From: Sacculina carcini
Lineage: Eukaryota > Arthropoda > Thecostraca > Sacculinidae
Assembly (NCBI GenBank): GCA_916048095.2
Contig: OU696575.1
Span: forward strand, 934,501 to 998,500
Length of the DNA stretch: 64,000 nt
Direction: 5' to 3'
The notes below the pieces were generated by a model that was not told the DNA's origin, made no database searches, and was given only the letters and a program-made list of their open reading frames with translations. Of this stretch, positions 39,001 through 49,826 are shown in pieces. The position numbers and the translations under genes are program-made. How positions within the stretch are numbered: position 1 is the stretch's first letter; every line of letters begins with the position of its first letter.

Positions 39001-42000
39001 TAGGCCAACTTAGCCATCCTTGAACACTGATGTATGATGACTGTCATCCGCTCCGATAAGTCATATGAGAAAAATATTTGAAATATAAATATTTAAATGA
39101 GTCAAATATATAAGTCACGTGTTTTAGTCACATATTTTGTTTAACATAATTTGAAAGAACGGTTTTATTGATAGGAAAGTATTGCTTATCTTTTCAAGTA
39201 CAAGATTATTGCAATGAAATTCACAAATTATTGTTAAAGTTTTTTTATAGTAAGTACATCTTGTGCCATTTTTTATATTTAATTTTCAACTGTGTATTTT
39301 ATGTTTCAGCAACAAACTGATATAAACCACAATTAATGCTTAAACTAGCGCAAATATATTCAATTTTTTCATGAATACACCGAAGAGTATATATTTCATT
39401 GTGCGTTACATTATCTCATAAATTTAAAGAATAAAACAAATTATTAAAAGTTCATTTAAACAGTGTAATATTTATTTATCATTTTCTCATTTAATGCACG
39501 TGCGTTTGTTTATATTTTCACTCGCGCTACGGCATTTATCTTCCTGCTTCCCCATAGGAAATTTGCACTAGGGATCTGTGATCACTAGCGACCGCGTGTT
39601 TACCATAAACTCAACAGCGTCCCTCTAGCTGGCGTCTCGAGCCTGGTTGCCAACAATTACACCACCTCATGCACACAGTGAGGTGTTGGCTCCCAGGCGT
39701 CCAACAGTCATCACCCCACCACCCCATAACCCCACCAGCTACCCTCACGCGCGGACGACACTTAGGTGCTAAAACCACGCTGGACGTATATAATGAGTGT
39801 CTCCAATTGTTCGCTATTGCTGTCCGCGGATTCTGTTGAACTCTGTGATAATTTCTCTGAGTTTGCGGAGTCGTACGAGATCTGTTGTCAAAGTTTACCA
39901 GTGTTTCTGCTCGGATTTCTCGTGGTCATGGAGGTGTTTTACGATTTCTTTTGTGCGGCGTTGAAATGTCAACAGCGTGGAGGTGATTTTGACGAGTGTC
40001 TTCGTGCACTGTGGTCTGTCACCCTGACTAACTCACTGCTGCAAAGGTAAGATGAAATTGCTGCTTCATCTGCATTCCAGTTTATTTGTTATATTTTCTA
40101 TTACACTTTAATTCATTATTGTTACTAATATACTCATACTCATGCATACTACATACATGCTATATTTCATTAATTGCATACTTATATTATACTTTTATTC
40201 ATTTAATTTATATTTAACTGAATATATATTTATATTAAACGTAAGTTTCCCATTTTTGTAGTTCACATATATATGTTATGCACTTATAACTTATGTACCT
40301 ACGATATACTAATATATTTCTATATTTTTGCTAGAATTCACTATTAGGTGGTGGGTATTTTATTTTATGTTTGTCATTGATTACATCACATACTGCTAGC
40401 CTAGCCACAGTTTTAACCTTTAATCTACTTAGATGAGCTACATTTATAATCACTGCAAATTATGAACTCGCTATCATTCGCTCTTATCATTATAAACTTC
40501 TTTTTCCTGTAAGAACTATAATTTGTATGTATGTTTTCCCAGCATGTATGGTTGTCTGTGTCACGACTGCCAGCGCATTCAGCTCATTCCCAGTCTGCAG
40601 CAGCAGGTAGAAGAGGTGCACTTTGTCCATTTCCGTGGAGAAATGCAACGCACACTCAACCTATCACCCACCATCCTCGGTTCGATATCCTGTCTGTGGA
40701 GGCACAAGCCTGTCAGAGTTCTGCTTCCTGATCATGTCCACCAGGTCTACCTGAACCGGCATCTGATTCAACCGGTGATTGAAGAAGATGAAGGCAAGGA
40801 TCACGGTTATGAGCCGAGCGAGTGCAGTGTGGTGAGCGATGTGGACTCAGATGAAGACTATTCAGATGATGCAAGCAGTGATACCAGTGGAGCATTCAGC
40901 GATGAAGAAGAGAATGCCGAAGATTTGGGAGGACTGTTTGACGATGCAGAACTGGACGAAAGTGATGCGGCTATTGAAGAATTTCAAGCCAGAATGCATT
41001 ATATTGGGGTCATCCGCTTGGTGGAACGATAATTCTCTTCTTAATTCTCATCTTAGCTGATTACTTTTTATTTTCTTCTCTTCTACTTTTGCTGGACAAT
41101 TATTATTATTATTTGTGTTTCTTTATCTTTCTTTCTTCTCTTTCATTCTTTGTTCTTGTGTCTTGCTTTTGTATATATTTTTATTTGATTTTTCCAAGTC
41201 ATTTTTTGTGTGCAATGATTTTGTTGTTGTTGACATATCGTGTTTTATTTGAATGACATATGAACTGTGTGTTCAACGTTTTATATTAATATTGACATAT
41301 TGACAGCGTTTAATGGCGTATCACGTGCGAATGTTTGACCGCTGGAGTGGACGCAATACATGACCTGAGCTGAGTCTGGTGTTTTATACATATAAGTACA
41401 TAAGCCAAGTCTAATTATATTATTATTATAGCGCGCATATATTATATATATAACAAAAATTTCCGTAAGCGGAAGCTGTTGAACCCAACAAAAAACGAAA
41501 GTTTATGAGCCAAATTTATATAAAAAAATTCTCACTTAATTTATCTGCGCATTGCTCACCGATTTTCGTGCTGTATAATCGTGCACGACAATTCTGATGC
41601 CCAGGAGATTGGCCAACTGAGCCACTTCATAAGATCCGTCTTGTTCAGTGATAAATATCGTCACCATGCTTCTATTGAGCCCTCTGTTAGGAAGCAGCGC
41701 TTCTAGAACGCTAAAACAAAAATTAATCATGTTTTCGTGGTATAAGTGATAAAATATTTTATGTTTTGATTATATTTTGATGATTTGTAAATGTTTTCCA
41801 TAAATAGTATACATGTAAGATCACAAAATTATTTACACATATAGCTATATATTTGTACAAATGAATTTATTAAAAAAAGTGTTTCTAAACAATTTTAATC
41901 ACAATTATTTTCAAATATAATGTATTATATAAGATGAATTAGCATGGCTATGCTTCTTGTCTCACCGGTATAAATAGCTGCCTCGATCGCTGGCTATAAT

Positions 42001-43023
42001 GGCGATTGGCTGTTGAAACTGAACACCATTGCGAAGCTGTGATTGATGTCAACACACACACACACACGAATATTTGCTGGGTGGGCACGATTGTTGTCTT
42101 GACATAACGTTTAGTCTCAACGCTACCTAATTCTCACTAATTAACACTAAAATTCTCCATAATCTACTGTTCACAGTTTGAAAATCCGCAAAGAATGAGT
42201 TTCAGCTGTTTCTGAGAAATTTTGTGCACAAAATTTGGCTCGAAATTTCTCTACCTGATTGTGCTATTATTTACGTGCATTTATTAATAATAATTGATTA
42301 TGATAATATGTTTGTTATTATCCACCGTTGTAAGATGTGTGTGTAAATTGAAATGTCTTTTTTCTTGGTACTTAACCCTTGGATGGTTTCATACCCCCTT
42401 TACTTGACTGTTCAAATAATTATTACCAATCCTATATTTGTCAGTATGTCTTCCAGATCCACAAGTATTTCAAAAACACGCATTTCTAGGAGAAACAAAT
42501 ATATTCATTGATAACTTTATCATATTTATGAGAGCAAACTTAATACAACTATGGTTCAGTTTTGGTTATACAAAATAATCGAATCCCATACAGCCTGTTT
42601 TTGGTTTCCATACCCCCAAGTGTTTGGACACCCCGGTTAATTATCTCTAGTCTACCTTCAATTACCGGTTGATAGTCGTAGTGTAGAGGTGCCGGATGAG
42701 AACAGTTGCATAATCGGCCATATCCCTCGTATTTGTCACAAAATTCCTGCCTGGCAGCGCCTCCTTGAAGTGTCGAGAAATCACACGAGGCTTCTGCAAA
42801 CAATAATTACTTGCAACATTAGTCACATCGCTGAGATTTCAACTATGAATTATGCCTCGCAAAAACAAGTCACATATGAACTAGGTCTGTGGTTGTAACT
42901 TCACCTGAATTTATCAATATCAGGAGTATGGATGAGTATACTTGCTAAACATTATTGGTGTAATCCTACACACACACACATATGCATATACACAGACACA
43001 CACACACACACACACACACACAT

Positions 43024-43094
<71 letters not shown>

Positions 43095-44814
43095 TACACA
43101 GAAGCACACAGACACACATAGACACACACAGACACTCACAGATACACACAGACACACACATACACACATACAGACAAACACAGGCACACACAGACACGCA
43201 CAGACACATACAGACACATACAGGCACACACACACAGACACACACACACACAGGCACACAGACACACAGAGACACACACAGACGCACACATACACACACA
43301 GACACACACAGACACACGCAGACACAAACAGACAGACACACACAGACACACACATACACACACAGACAAAGACACACACAGACACACACACAGACACACA
43401 TAGACACACACACACACAGACACACACAGACACACATAGACACACACACATAGACACACACACACACAGAATGCCTGCCTTAGGCAAGACCTTAAATGCT
43501 TTAGATGCCTGCCTTAAATGCCTTAGGCAGACCAGAGTGGTTAGGGATATAAAGAAATATAGTTTCCCGAATAGGTGTATCGACGTTTGGAATAGTCTTG
43601 AAAAGTATGTAGTGGAATCAAGTAGTATCGGACAATTTAAGCGTAGATTAGACAATAGTGGGCTTGGAGACAGGACAGTCTGAGCCTTGCTCATCTCCTG
43701 TACACAACAACTAGTGAGTACAACTAGTGAGTACAGACACACACATACACACATACAGACACACACAGACACACACAGAAACACACAGACGCACACAGAC
43801 ACACACACAGACACAGTTGTAACTAACCTGACAGTAATTTCACGGAGGTTGTAATTGTCAAGTTGTGCTGGTTCGCATTTTCCCAGTTGTTTTCTTCCCA
43901 GACCACTTGTTTGCTGCTCTTGGTGGTGTTTTTGGTGTTTGTATGTCTGTGTGCCTCAGCGAGTGTATGTCCTCCTTGGACGGCCACCACAGCATACAGA
44001 CTGCCCGGTGTAAGGTCATCAAAGTGAGTGCTGACTTGGGACAATACTTTTCTGCTGACGAGGTCAAGACCCTGGGCGACTCCGTGCTTCAAATACACAC
44101 ACAATGAGAGTGATGGAAAATACACACAACTACACATGGTGTCAGAAGATATGAGCGAAAATATACAGAATAACTGTATATTTAAGGTGATACATATTGG
44201 TTGACAAATTTAGATTAGTTAATTAAATTCTTAAAAATATAACAAGAAACAATAAACGTCAAAAAAATTATATAAAAAATTACAGATTAGAAGATTGAAA
44301 AATGTTTTTAATGAAGAGAACACTTTGCATTAACTTGAGGAATCAATTTGATGCAAACTATTCATACCAAAATAATCTATTTTACTTGACTGTTTAATGT
44401 TTGCCTTTCTTACCAGAGTAGTCAGTATTATGATACGTCCTTGCTGAACTCTCGAAAGAAACTCTGAGAGATCTCGAAGTCCTGCAGTCTGCAATCCGTT
44501 GCCGAAGCGTCGTGACATCACTTGACCTGACCTCTCGTTCAAGACCAGCAGGTAAAGTCCTGCTTCTGATAATCTGTCCTTGCATTCAACCATATGCACC
44601 TGTTGAATCAGACAAACATTTCACTCAATATAATGTAATTGCTAATTACGTAATAATATATACTATTTTATTAGACATATTATATTTAAAGACATGCAAT
44701 GAATTTAATGACATATTTTGGCATTTCATGATAACTTGTATGTTTACAATTGTGGTTATAGTAAGTGTCTTTAGGAAGATAAAAATTCGAGCATTGTTAT
44801 TGAGTGTATCTACA

Positions 44815-44881
<67 letters not shown>

Positions 44882-45127
44882 TATTCTATATCTAGCTTTT
44901 GTAAGTTCATCTATATAAAAATAATGTTTGACTGATTATCATATTAAGCTATATCAGCAATGTATATTTTAAATTTTTAATATTACTTCCTGGTTTGTTA
45001 TGTCAATCACTTACATATTTGTTGTTTATTTGCACGGTGCTAATATTCTGGCCAGACACAACTTGAATTTCGAGAATTCTTGACCTCTTGCCGCCAATCT
45101 GCTTCACAGAAGCTCTGCTTGTTCCAG
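28831..45127 (-). CDS. POMGNT1: POMGNT1-like glycosyltransferase, gene B (first exon not found)
   Basis: Fifteen minus-strand exons: 45015-45127, 44414-44599, 43828-44086, 42666-42793, 41966-42036, 41560-41710, 33541-33659, 33138-33251, 32659-32746, 31656-31846, 30622-30742, 30380-30457, 29797-29906, 29413-29518 and 28831-28893 (TGA). Phases all agree; 631 residues are seen. POMGNT1 adds beta-1,2-GlcNAc to O-mannose in the Golgi. The first three exons give the ILEI-like stem domain ([31 protein letters not shown]) with a family-unusual Asn/Thr-rich stretch. Then come [34 protein letters not shown], the metal-site [26 protein letters not shown] and WDRDVRG. The join 41560/33659 matches POMGNT1 in phase and residue order. 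The intron there (7.9 kb) contains ALDH9A1 copy 2 and an unrelated plus-strand gene. SAWNDLS replaces the usual SAWND.G. An upstream exon with start codon and membrane anchor is expected but was not identified in 45.1-46.7 kb. Confidence 0.8.
29912..29999. repeat. (CA)n microsatellite abutting a 3' splice site, expanded copy
   Basis: On the minus strand this is a (TG)n tract ending in ctacag before POMGNT1-like exon 29797-29906. It is more than twice as long as the copy-1 tract. Confidence 0.85.
31133..31285. other. GC-rich, palindrome-rich intron island, duplicate copy
   Basis: The counterpart of 2264-2425, with a few substitutions (for example GCGCGCGGTGTGCG for GCGCGTGGTGTGCG) and the paired arms mostly kept. 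Confidence 0.4.
33941..33946 (-). terminator. Candidate poly(A) signal of ALDH9A1 copy 2
   Basis: TTTATT reads AATAAA on the transcript strand, about 200 bases past the stop, and is conserved with copy 1. Confidence 0.5.
34143..35738 (-). CDS. ALDH9A1: 4-trimethylaminobutyraldehyde dehydrogenase-like (ALDH9 family), copy 2, nested in a POMGNT1-like intron
   Basis: 531 codons with no intron, aligning end to end with copy 1 without gaps. I count 14 amino-acid differences, about 97% identity: I17T, K25R, E52K, D67E, V184I, L236I, N252H, G359D, Q396H, P398S, D399G, L401V, R450H and L484V. None touches the catalytic residues (Asn192, Lys215, Glu289, Cys323). Four changes cluster in the 396-401 surface segment. 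Residues 252 and 359 read GHAL and LLEDT; the second matches the human ALDH9A1 state as I recall it, so copy 2 may be the more ancestral there. It lies on the same strand as, and inside, the 7.9-kb intron of POMGNT1-like gene B, so it needs its own promoter. The CRE and most of the YY1-like site upstream are retained. Confidence 0.93.
   Translation of the reverse strand: MMVSFVACLKFGKLLATDRRSISLRQTIARAVTMDLSRSAQICSAMNFISNKRCRPVDSSGEFVNTEPATGQELNRVQCSGSKEVDRAVKAAKNALPSWSSLTAAQRAVFLKRAADIVRSNIDEIAKLEVRDCGKPIWEARVDIQSVAETLDYFASAVPEAMKGSYLPQIGGSYAMVIREPLGICAGIGAWNYPIQTCVWKAAPALASGNTFIYKPSQFTPITAVTLGEILAEAGIPAGVYGVVQGEAATGHALCTHPEVAKISFTGSVTTGSSIMKAAADGIKKVTLELGGKSPLIIFEDADMDNAVKGALLANFLSQGQVCSNGTRVYVQKSVREKFTKALVEATRKLKVGDPLLEDTTVGATIHRQQAEKVLGFIERARADGASILCGGERVHLSGSVSGGYYLSPCVVHCDNDSLELVREEVFGSVLALLEFSDEDEVVRRANDTHYGLAAGVFTRDLARAHRVISRLQAGSCYINTFNVLPVGVPFGGYKMSGYGRENGVEAVQSYTQLKSVYVETGDVDAGLLST
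35752..35872 (-). promoter_or_regulatory. ALDH9A1 copy 2 upstream region with CRE
   Basis: TGACGTCA at 35804-35811 and a CCGCCATTTT segment nearby match the copy-1 upstream region. Retention of the exact palindrome while neighbouring bases changed supports a functional site. Confidence 0.45.
36082..36415 (+). mobile_element. MITE-like element within duplication copy 2
   Basis: The copy-2 counterpart of 7164-7490, nearly identical, ending in a palindromic GGGGTATATATACCCC segment, directly followed by the repeat-rich insertion. Confidence 0.6.
36416..37115. mobile_element. Insertion with SINE-like dimer, present only in copy 2
   Basis: About 0.7 kb absent from copy 1. It has two related blocks: about 36595-36680 (GGGGGAAGAGAAGGAAGAG, CTTTTAGTTGCCTCTT) and about 36775-36865 (GAAGAAGCAGAGGGTCCGCT, AGTCGCCTCTTACACGACAC, GGGTACGGCGGCAGTATTCT). 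The second block recurs at about 63735-63825. This looks like a short interspersed element and relatives, ending in a CA-rich tract. No intact protein is seen; open frames across it have no domain. Confidence 0.5.
36985..37155. repeat. CA-rich microsatellite
   Basis: Mixed CACA/ATAC/CAAA tract forming the right part of the copy-2-only insertion. Confidence 0.85.
38105..38410 (-). mobile_element. MITE-like element, inverted copy
   Basis: The reverse complement of the 36082-36415 type: it begins GGGGGTATGGGGGGTATGAA and ends CCCCCGAGCCTCGACACAAA. A further inverted part continues at about 38410-38640 with GGGTATATATACCCC and AGAATTCTGCTGATTTCAGT. Confidence 0.55.
38652..38970 (+). mobile_element. 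MITE-like element, third direct copy
   Basis: Starts CAGGAGCGTAGATTAGTGTC and GAGGCTCGGGGGGATGACAA and ends with GGGGGTATATATACCACC. Another inverted end fragment follows at about 39000-39060 (ATGATGACTGTCATCCGC). The cluster thus alternates orientation over about 3 kb. Confidence 0.55.
39060..39792. other. Upstream region of the nested two-exon gene
   Basis: AT-rich to about 39500, then a GC-richer stretch with Cys-type CCACCCC runs to 39780. It is a plausible promoter/5' UTR for the gene starting at 39793. No TATA box is obvious, apart from TATATAA at the start codon itself. Confidence 0.4.
39793..41032 (+). CDS. Unrecognised protein: hydrophobic segment, CxCxxC, acidic Ser/Asp tail
   Basis: Two exons, 39793-40046 and 40543-41032, join in phase (AG/C) to give 247 residues. 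Exon 1 is Cys-rich (Cys 6, 18, 31, 32, 54, 59, 69) with a hydrophobic stretch at about 35-55 ([20 protein letters not shown]). Exon 2 starts with CLCHDC (89-94), which could bind metal or form disulphides. The rest is a neutral middle part and a long acidic low-complexity region (about 160-235, [19 protein letters not shown]). No family is recognised. The acidic tail suggests nuclear or chaperone-like binding, but that is a guess. The gene sits antisense inside the 7.9-kb intron of POMGNT1-like gene B. Good coding-like composition over 490 bases of exon 2 and clean GTAAG/CCCAG borders support it. Confidence 0.55.
42969..43480. repeat. (CA)n and (CACAGA)n compound microsatellite
   Basis: A (CA)n run with short interruptions (to about 43092), then about 390 bp of CACAGA-type repeats, in an intron of POMGNT1-like gene B. 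A related tract continues at 43735-43815. Long frames on both strands (CVCV/THTH) are artefacts. Confidence 0.95.
43470..43735 (+). mobile_element. LINE-type retrotransposon 3' remnant (reverse-transcriptase C-terminus)
   Basis: An open stretch ends with [20 protein letters not shown], then [17 protein letters not shown] and a stop. This is the typical C-terminal end of non-LTR retrotransposon polyproteins (aromatic FPNR..DVWNSL, then [10 protein letters not shown]). It is followed by two copies of ACAACTAGTGAGT, the same kind of tail as at 9.6-10.0 kb. It sits between microsatellites in an intron of POMGNT1-like gene B, in sense to the plus strand. Confidence 0.75.
44819..44880. repeat. (TA)n microsatellite
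   Basis: About 31 TA units in an intron of POMGNT1-like gene B. Confidence 0.95.
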
Positions 45128-45564
45128 CTGGGAAAATATTTATTTGGTTATAAAAATACACATATAAATCAAGTTTAGTAATCACTTTGATAGGAAAACT
45201 ATTAATTAAAACTATCAACAGAATTGTTTTTTTTATATATACGATGTTGTTGTTTTGAAAAACACTGTGTAAGTGAGTGAAATTGAACCAGAAACATGAG
45301 ATAGATTGTTTTTTTCTTTGTTTTAAAACATTACTGCGGTATAAACCATATCAAGTTGTTTTCAATGAGATTATTCTCTTCTGTGCTTTGATTTTTGTGT
45401 GAAATTATATGCAAATACTTGTGGGATTTTAATAATTCAACTTTGAAGATTGAGGAGCGAAAAACACCGACCATAAATAAGTAGAAGTAAAAGGCAGCAA
45501 ATTTGTTGCAACACCATAACGCACACAAATATTGACTGTAAATCACACACGAACACACACACAT

Positions 45565-45626
<62 letters not shown>

Positions 45627-46737
45627 ACACATGCATACATCGGACAATATTGAAATCACACAAGAATGAAGGAATTGATATATGAATAAATGTATAATTG
45701 GCAGCAATAATACTGTTTAATTCTCCAGAAGTCAAGGTGATATCCTGTATCCTGTGTGTGCATCAGCTGTTTTCCTCCATCCCTCAGCAAGCTGTAGTGG
45801 CGTATTTGCTCAATAGATGTGATTTTTATGTTGCACTCGTGTTACTCTGGGTTTTGGTGGTAAATTTTTTAGTGTTATTATTCTTTATCATGTTATACTC
45901 TTATGAAACAACTTATAAAACAGATGTTACATGTGTGAAACATGGCTTCTAGAGGGTTAATGCTGTTTGCATAATTATATTTGTTTTTGATACTTCTAAA
46001 TGCATAAGATTATTGTGCAATTCTAATCTAGTATTGAATATTTGATGGATATTGCAAAGTATATGATTATTTATGCAAAATTAAGTTGCCTACCTTGTCT
46101 TTGCTGTACACGATTTCCTAGTGTGTTTCACACAGGGCAAGCAATCAGTTGACAAGCAGCCTTACTCTGCTGCTGTCTGGGATGCATGCATTGCCGAGCG
46201 GAGATGAAACGTGGGATGAATTCAAACAGCAAAGGTCAATGCCATCTCACATGCTGCCATCTACCGCGAGATCCATGAACTACGGTCATCGCATAAATTT
46301 AGGAGTTAGAACGAGAGAAACATTTTTTTTTGTCATATCAAAAAGAGTTTATTTTCATGCTCCAATGCAATGTAACACAAAACATAGCATAACACGGTCG
46401 AACACAACTAAAATATGACAAAAAATTGATAATAACAAAAATATCGACCCGAATAATAAAATTAACAATAATATTAACAATAACAACCCGATGGAAATCC
46501 GTGTTAGTAATTCATTTATTGTTTTTAATAGAATTGTAAATATACGACAAATGTTTTTTCAAATATGCATCCAAACTCAGATAGCAATCAAACGCTTGGC
46601 GAACCATAAAAACAAACACGAAGTAAGTTTTGTTTTTGTTCTTGTATAATAATTTCCGAGCGATCTTTAATGTACATTTCACGATATCAGTTAATCACAA
46701 ATAGAAACGGAGACTTGGCAGAGCTCAGCTACGTTTA
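45128..46737. other. Region expected to hold the 5' end of POMGNT1-like gene B
   Basis: No exon could be assigned with confidence. It contains a (CA)n tract (about 45547-45632). By analogy with gene A, a short start exon and a membrane-anchor exon ending in phase 1 should lie here on the minus strand or further right. A plus-strand hydrophobic frame near 45830-45910 has no partner exons. Confidence 0.4.
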
Positions 46738-48455
46738 TCAATAGTAGTTTGTATTCACGTAGGAGATCTCGTATTCGCGATGAAAGGCACGTTTCATGTG
46801 CGGGGCCCTCACTGCTTCACCGCGACCCTCGGATGAGAAAACACGGAATCCGTCGCAGTCGAGCATACGCAACAGCTGGTAGTAATCTGTCAGTTGTTTC
46901 AGGAGCTGCTCGGAGGCGTGACGGGTGCTCGAAGGACGATCAAAGTTGAGGGTGACCACCAGTTGCTTCACCTGGTCCATGACGTCGGAGTGGACAAATT
47001 GGTCGAGCGCCTGCCATTCGTGATCCCGAACGTCCAGCTTGAGAACATCGATCACTCGTTCTTGGTGGCCTGGACAAGAGAAGCACACATCCATCGATAC
47101 TGTTAAGAAAATGATTTGGTGATTCGGGTGGATAGAGATTTGAGTCGATGAAATGAAAGACCTCTCAAGGATTATTGAAATTGAAAATCCCTTTGAAGTC
47201 TAAGACTTTGTATCATATTCTCATTTCAAGCAACAATTATGTTATGATATTTCCTGATTTCTGAAAAAAACATATTTCATTAAGCAGACTTTTTTGCAAG
47301 CATTGAAAGTCTGAGCAGACAAATTGGAGTCAAACTTACCGAGGTTTTCAACGACATGATGAAGACTTCGCACTTTCTCTACTGATTTTCCTTCGTGATA
47401 GGCATCAAAGGAATCGGCTCCGATGCGAATGTTCTGGAACCAGATGCGATCCGAGTGCTGGAAGTCTCCGCTGTGATGTTCCGTATCGAAAGCGTAGACA
47501 TCACAGCCAAACCGCTCCATATCGGCCTCAAACGAAAACTCCGCATCCACTCCAATCGAATAGACCAGACAATTGGAATGATCTATTTTCAAGCTGTTAC
47601 ACAATCATACACAGACGCTCATTATTCCGGGCATCACACCATTCCAAACACCCACGTCTTCATCATAGAAGGAAAAGTATATGTGTATGCATGTATGTGT
47701 GTATCATCGTGTGTTACTTCTAAGCACCTATGGAGCATATATTACGTGGCCTGAATTGTTATTTAATATCTTAGGCTGCACTAAATGTTTGATGCGAAGT
47801 ATAAGGAAACCCTTATGAAGCAATCAGTATCTTTTGTTGCATTGATGTATAAAAAAATTATAATTAATGAATATATGTCTACAAAAATATTTGCTTAATA
47901 AATAATTTGTTTTCCTAGAAGGAGCCAGATGACAATTTAGTCTATACTTCCTTGTTCTTTTTCTGGTGAAGGCATTATATCATGCATAGTGCTAGTTAAA
48001 AGCTCGCGCTGCTGAAAAGAGCTCATCACTCACCGCTTGTCCAGACACACCCACTGAAAATGAGCAGCCGATTCGTTGCACCTCGTGCCAATGCCGAAAT
48101 CTCCTTCGATGACCTCTGCGATGGCCGTCTTGCCAAGCTGAACCATGCTTCTACACTCCTCTGTCACCAGCTCGATGTCGTCAAAAAACTCATCCGCTCG
48201 CCGAATTGTCGGCACCAGACAGATTTCGTTGCCTGAGTCATCTAGTTCGACGCTTTTGCGTCGAGAATCACGTGCCTGGTCCGCGTTGATCTTCCCTCGT
48301 GGACCTCCAGTAAACATCACCAACAGTACTCCCAGGAACAACAGGAGAAGTAGTAAAATCCGATTAGCTGCGAGTCTTGATGCCAAGCTGGTTCGGGCTG
48401 CCTTGCTATCGCTCTTTTTGTAGGCCGCAACCGGGTCAATCAAAGATGCCAACAT
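46738..48455 (-). CDS. METTL24: METTL24-like methyltransferase with N-terminal membrane anchor
   Basis: Three exons, 48034-48455, 47340-47593 and 46738-47069, with agreeing phases give 335 residues; human METTL24 is 366. I start at the ATG at 48455. A Leu-rich signal anchor (LLLLLLFLGVLLVMF) follows about 35 basic residues, so the protein is probably type II in the secretory pathway. The luminal part has IRRADEFFDDIELV with a Cys, a WVCLDKR segment, NCLVYSIGVDAEFSFEADM (degenerate SAM-pocket motif typical of this family), GCDVYAFDTE, and VLKLDVRDHEW, where most FkbM-type relatives have LDI.G.EW. The C-terminus is EISYVNTNYY. Substrate unknown. Its neighbour to the right, POMGNT1-like gene A, diverges from it. 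A plus-strand paralogue lies at 8427-10727; the two share the order of motifs but not the exon borders in the N-terminal part. Confidence 0.85.
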
Positions 48456-48873
48456 AATGTCTCGTGCCAAGTCTACGTAAGATCCTCCAAGCTTGTATAT
48501 TTAGTCAATTGCTTTAATAATGGTTTGCAATCTTCACGGAGTATAAAACCATCAACGACACTAGAGGAGTTGTAAGATTCTCCCAAGGCAAGATATCATA
48601 GTTTAGCTTGTAGGGAAACAGCCGATCTCCTTGTAGCTTTCTCAGTACTCACTGTTCACACCACATGCGAACACGCAGACTATTAACACCTGAAGAAATT
48701 AATTGATTTCACCGCTGAACCGCTGTTAGAAAGCGTATAACGAGAGACGGTATTTGATATACCACCAGTGTGACTGTCAATAAGACACACGAACTGGCTA
48801 GTGACCACAAAAACCATACACTATGTCCTATGTTCGCATGGCAGAAACCACTGACACCAACCACTACGCTACA

Positions 48874-48926
<53 letters not shown>

Positions 48927-49621
48927 AGTCCGCTGCTCGGAGAGTGGAGGGTCGTGATCCGCATCTTGAGGAGGTCAATGTACCGAGTCGAAGCAGAATT
49001 GTGATAGGAGCGAGATGGTGCCCTTGCTCTCTTTCTGTATCCTTCTCTCTCTCTCTATCTTTTCTATCCTCTCCCTTCTTCCTCAGTGAGTGAGCTTCCT
49101 TTGTACTCTTCTTCTATGAAGTATATGGACGAAATATTTGTGTATTTGTTTTTTGCAAATACTGCTCAAATAATATAGACCTGACATAAAACATGCTTCA
49201 TATCTTGAAGGTGCGTGCTATAGTATATTTTCGTTTCATGATGCTATTAAGAACGTGACTTATGGTCATTGCATACATCTAATACCATAGCTAAATTACT
49301 GAGAATATAGTTTTGTATCGAAATATTAATAGTTGCGTTGGACATGTTTATTTATAAGCACCAAATTAATGTTTCAGTAGTGACATCAGTAAGAGCGATT
49401 AAATACACGGACAGGCTCGCAGTACAGGTACATGTACAGGTACATGTACAGGACAGAGAGCATGAAAGAGCAAGAAAGCGCGTAAAATTAGAAGAAAGAG
49501 AGATGAGGGCTTCATATGGTGTACCCGCGTGGCGTGTAGCCCTTTTTGTGCCAGGAAGGACGATCCATACCATGTATCTTGCATCATTCACTAACTCTGT
49601 CCTATCTCTCCTTCTCTCTTT

Positions 49622-49654
<33 letters not shown>

Positions 49655-49826
49655 GCATGTGTCTGTCCCTCCAATCAGGTTGAAAACTGTGTGTGCAGTG
49701 CAAGAGTTGTGTGGTAGGCTTCTATATGAAGTGTTGACGCTGTGTCCGTGTCATTGTTGTATTTCTTGAATTCGTACAGCAAAATATGCTGGAGGTATAG
49801 ACAAAACTAGAAGACTTGCATTTAAA
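48456..49826. other. Divergent intergenic region, METTL24-like (-) / POMGNT1-like A (+)
   Basis: Holds a (CA)n run of about 45 bp (48877-48921), CT-rich stretches (about 49025-49085 and 49600-49630) and tandem GTACATGTACAG copies (about 49427-49451). No further exon is supported; 5' UTR exons of gene A could lie here. Confidence 0.5.

Noticed and set aside
42966-43814. Very long frames full of Cys-Val or Thr-His pairs
   Set aside because: They translate CA/TG microsatellites in every frame. The same holds at 11811-12431, 1040-1275, 29768-30066, 36809-37175, 45331-45735 and 59263-59727.
45698-45952. Plus-strand hydrophobic frame (FYVALVLLWVLVVNFLVLLF)
   Set aside because: It could be a membrane exon, but it has no neighbouring plus-strand exons and the expected anchor exon of gene B should be on the minus strand.
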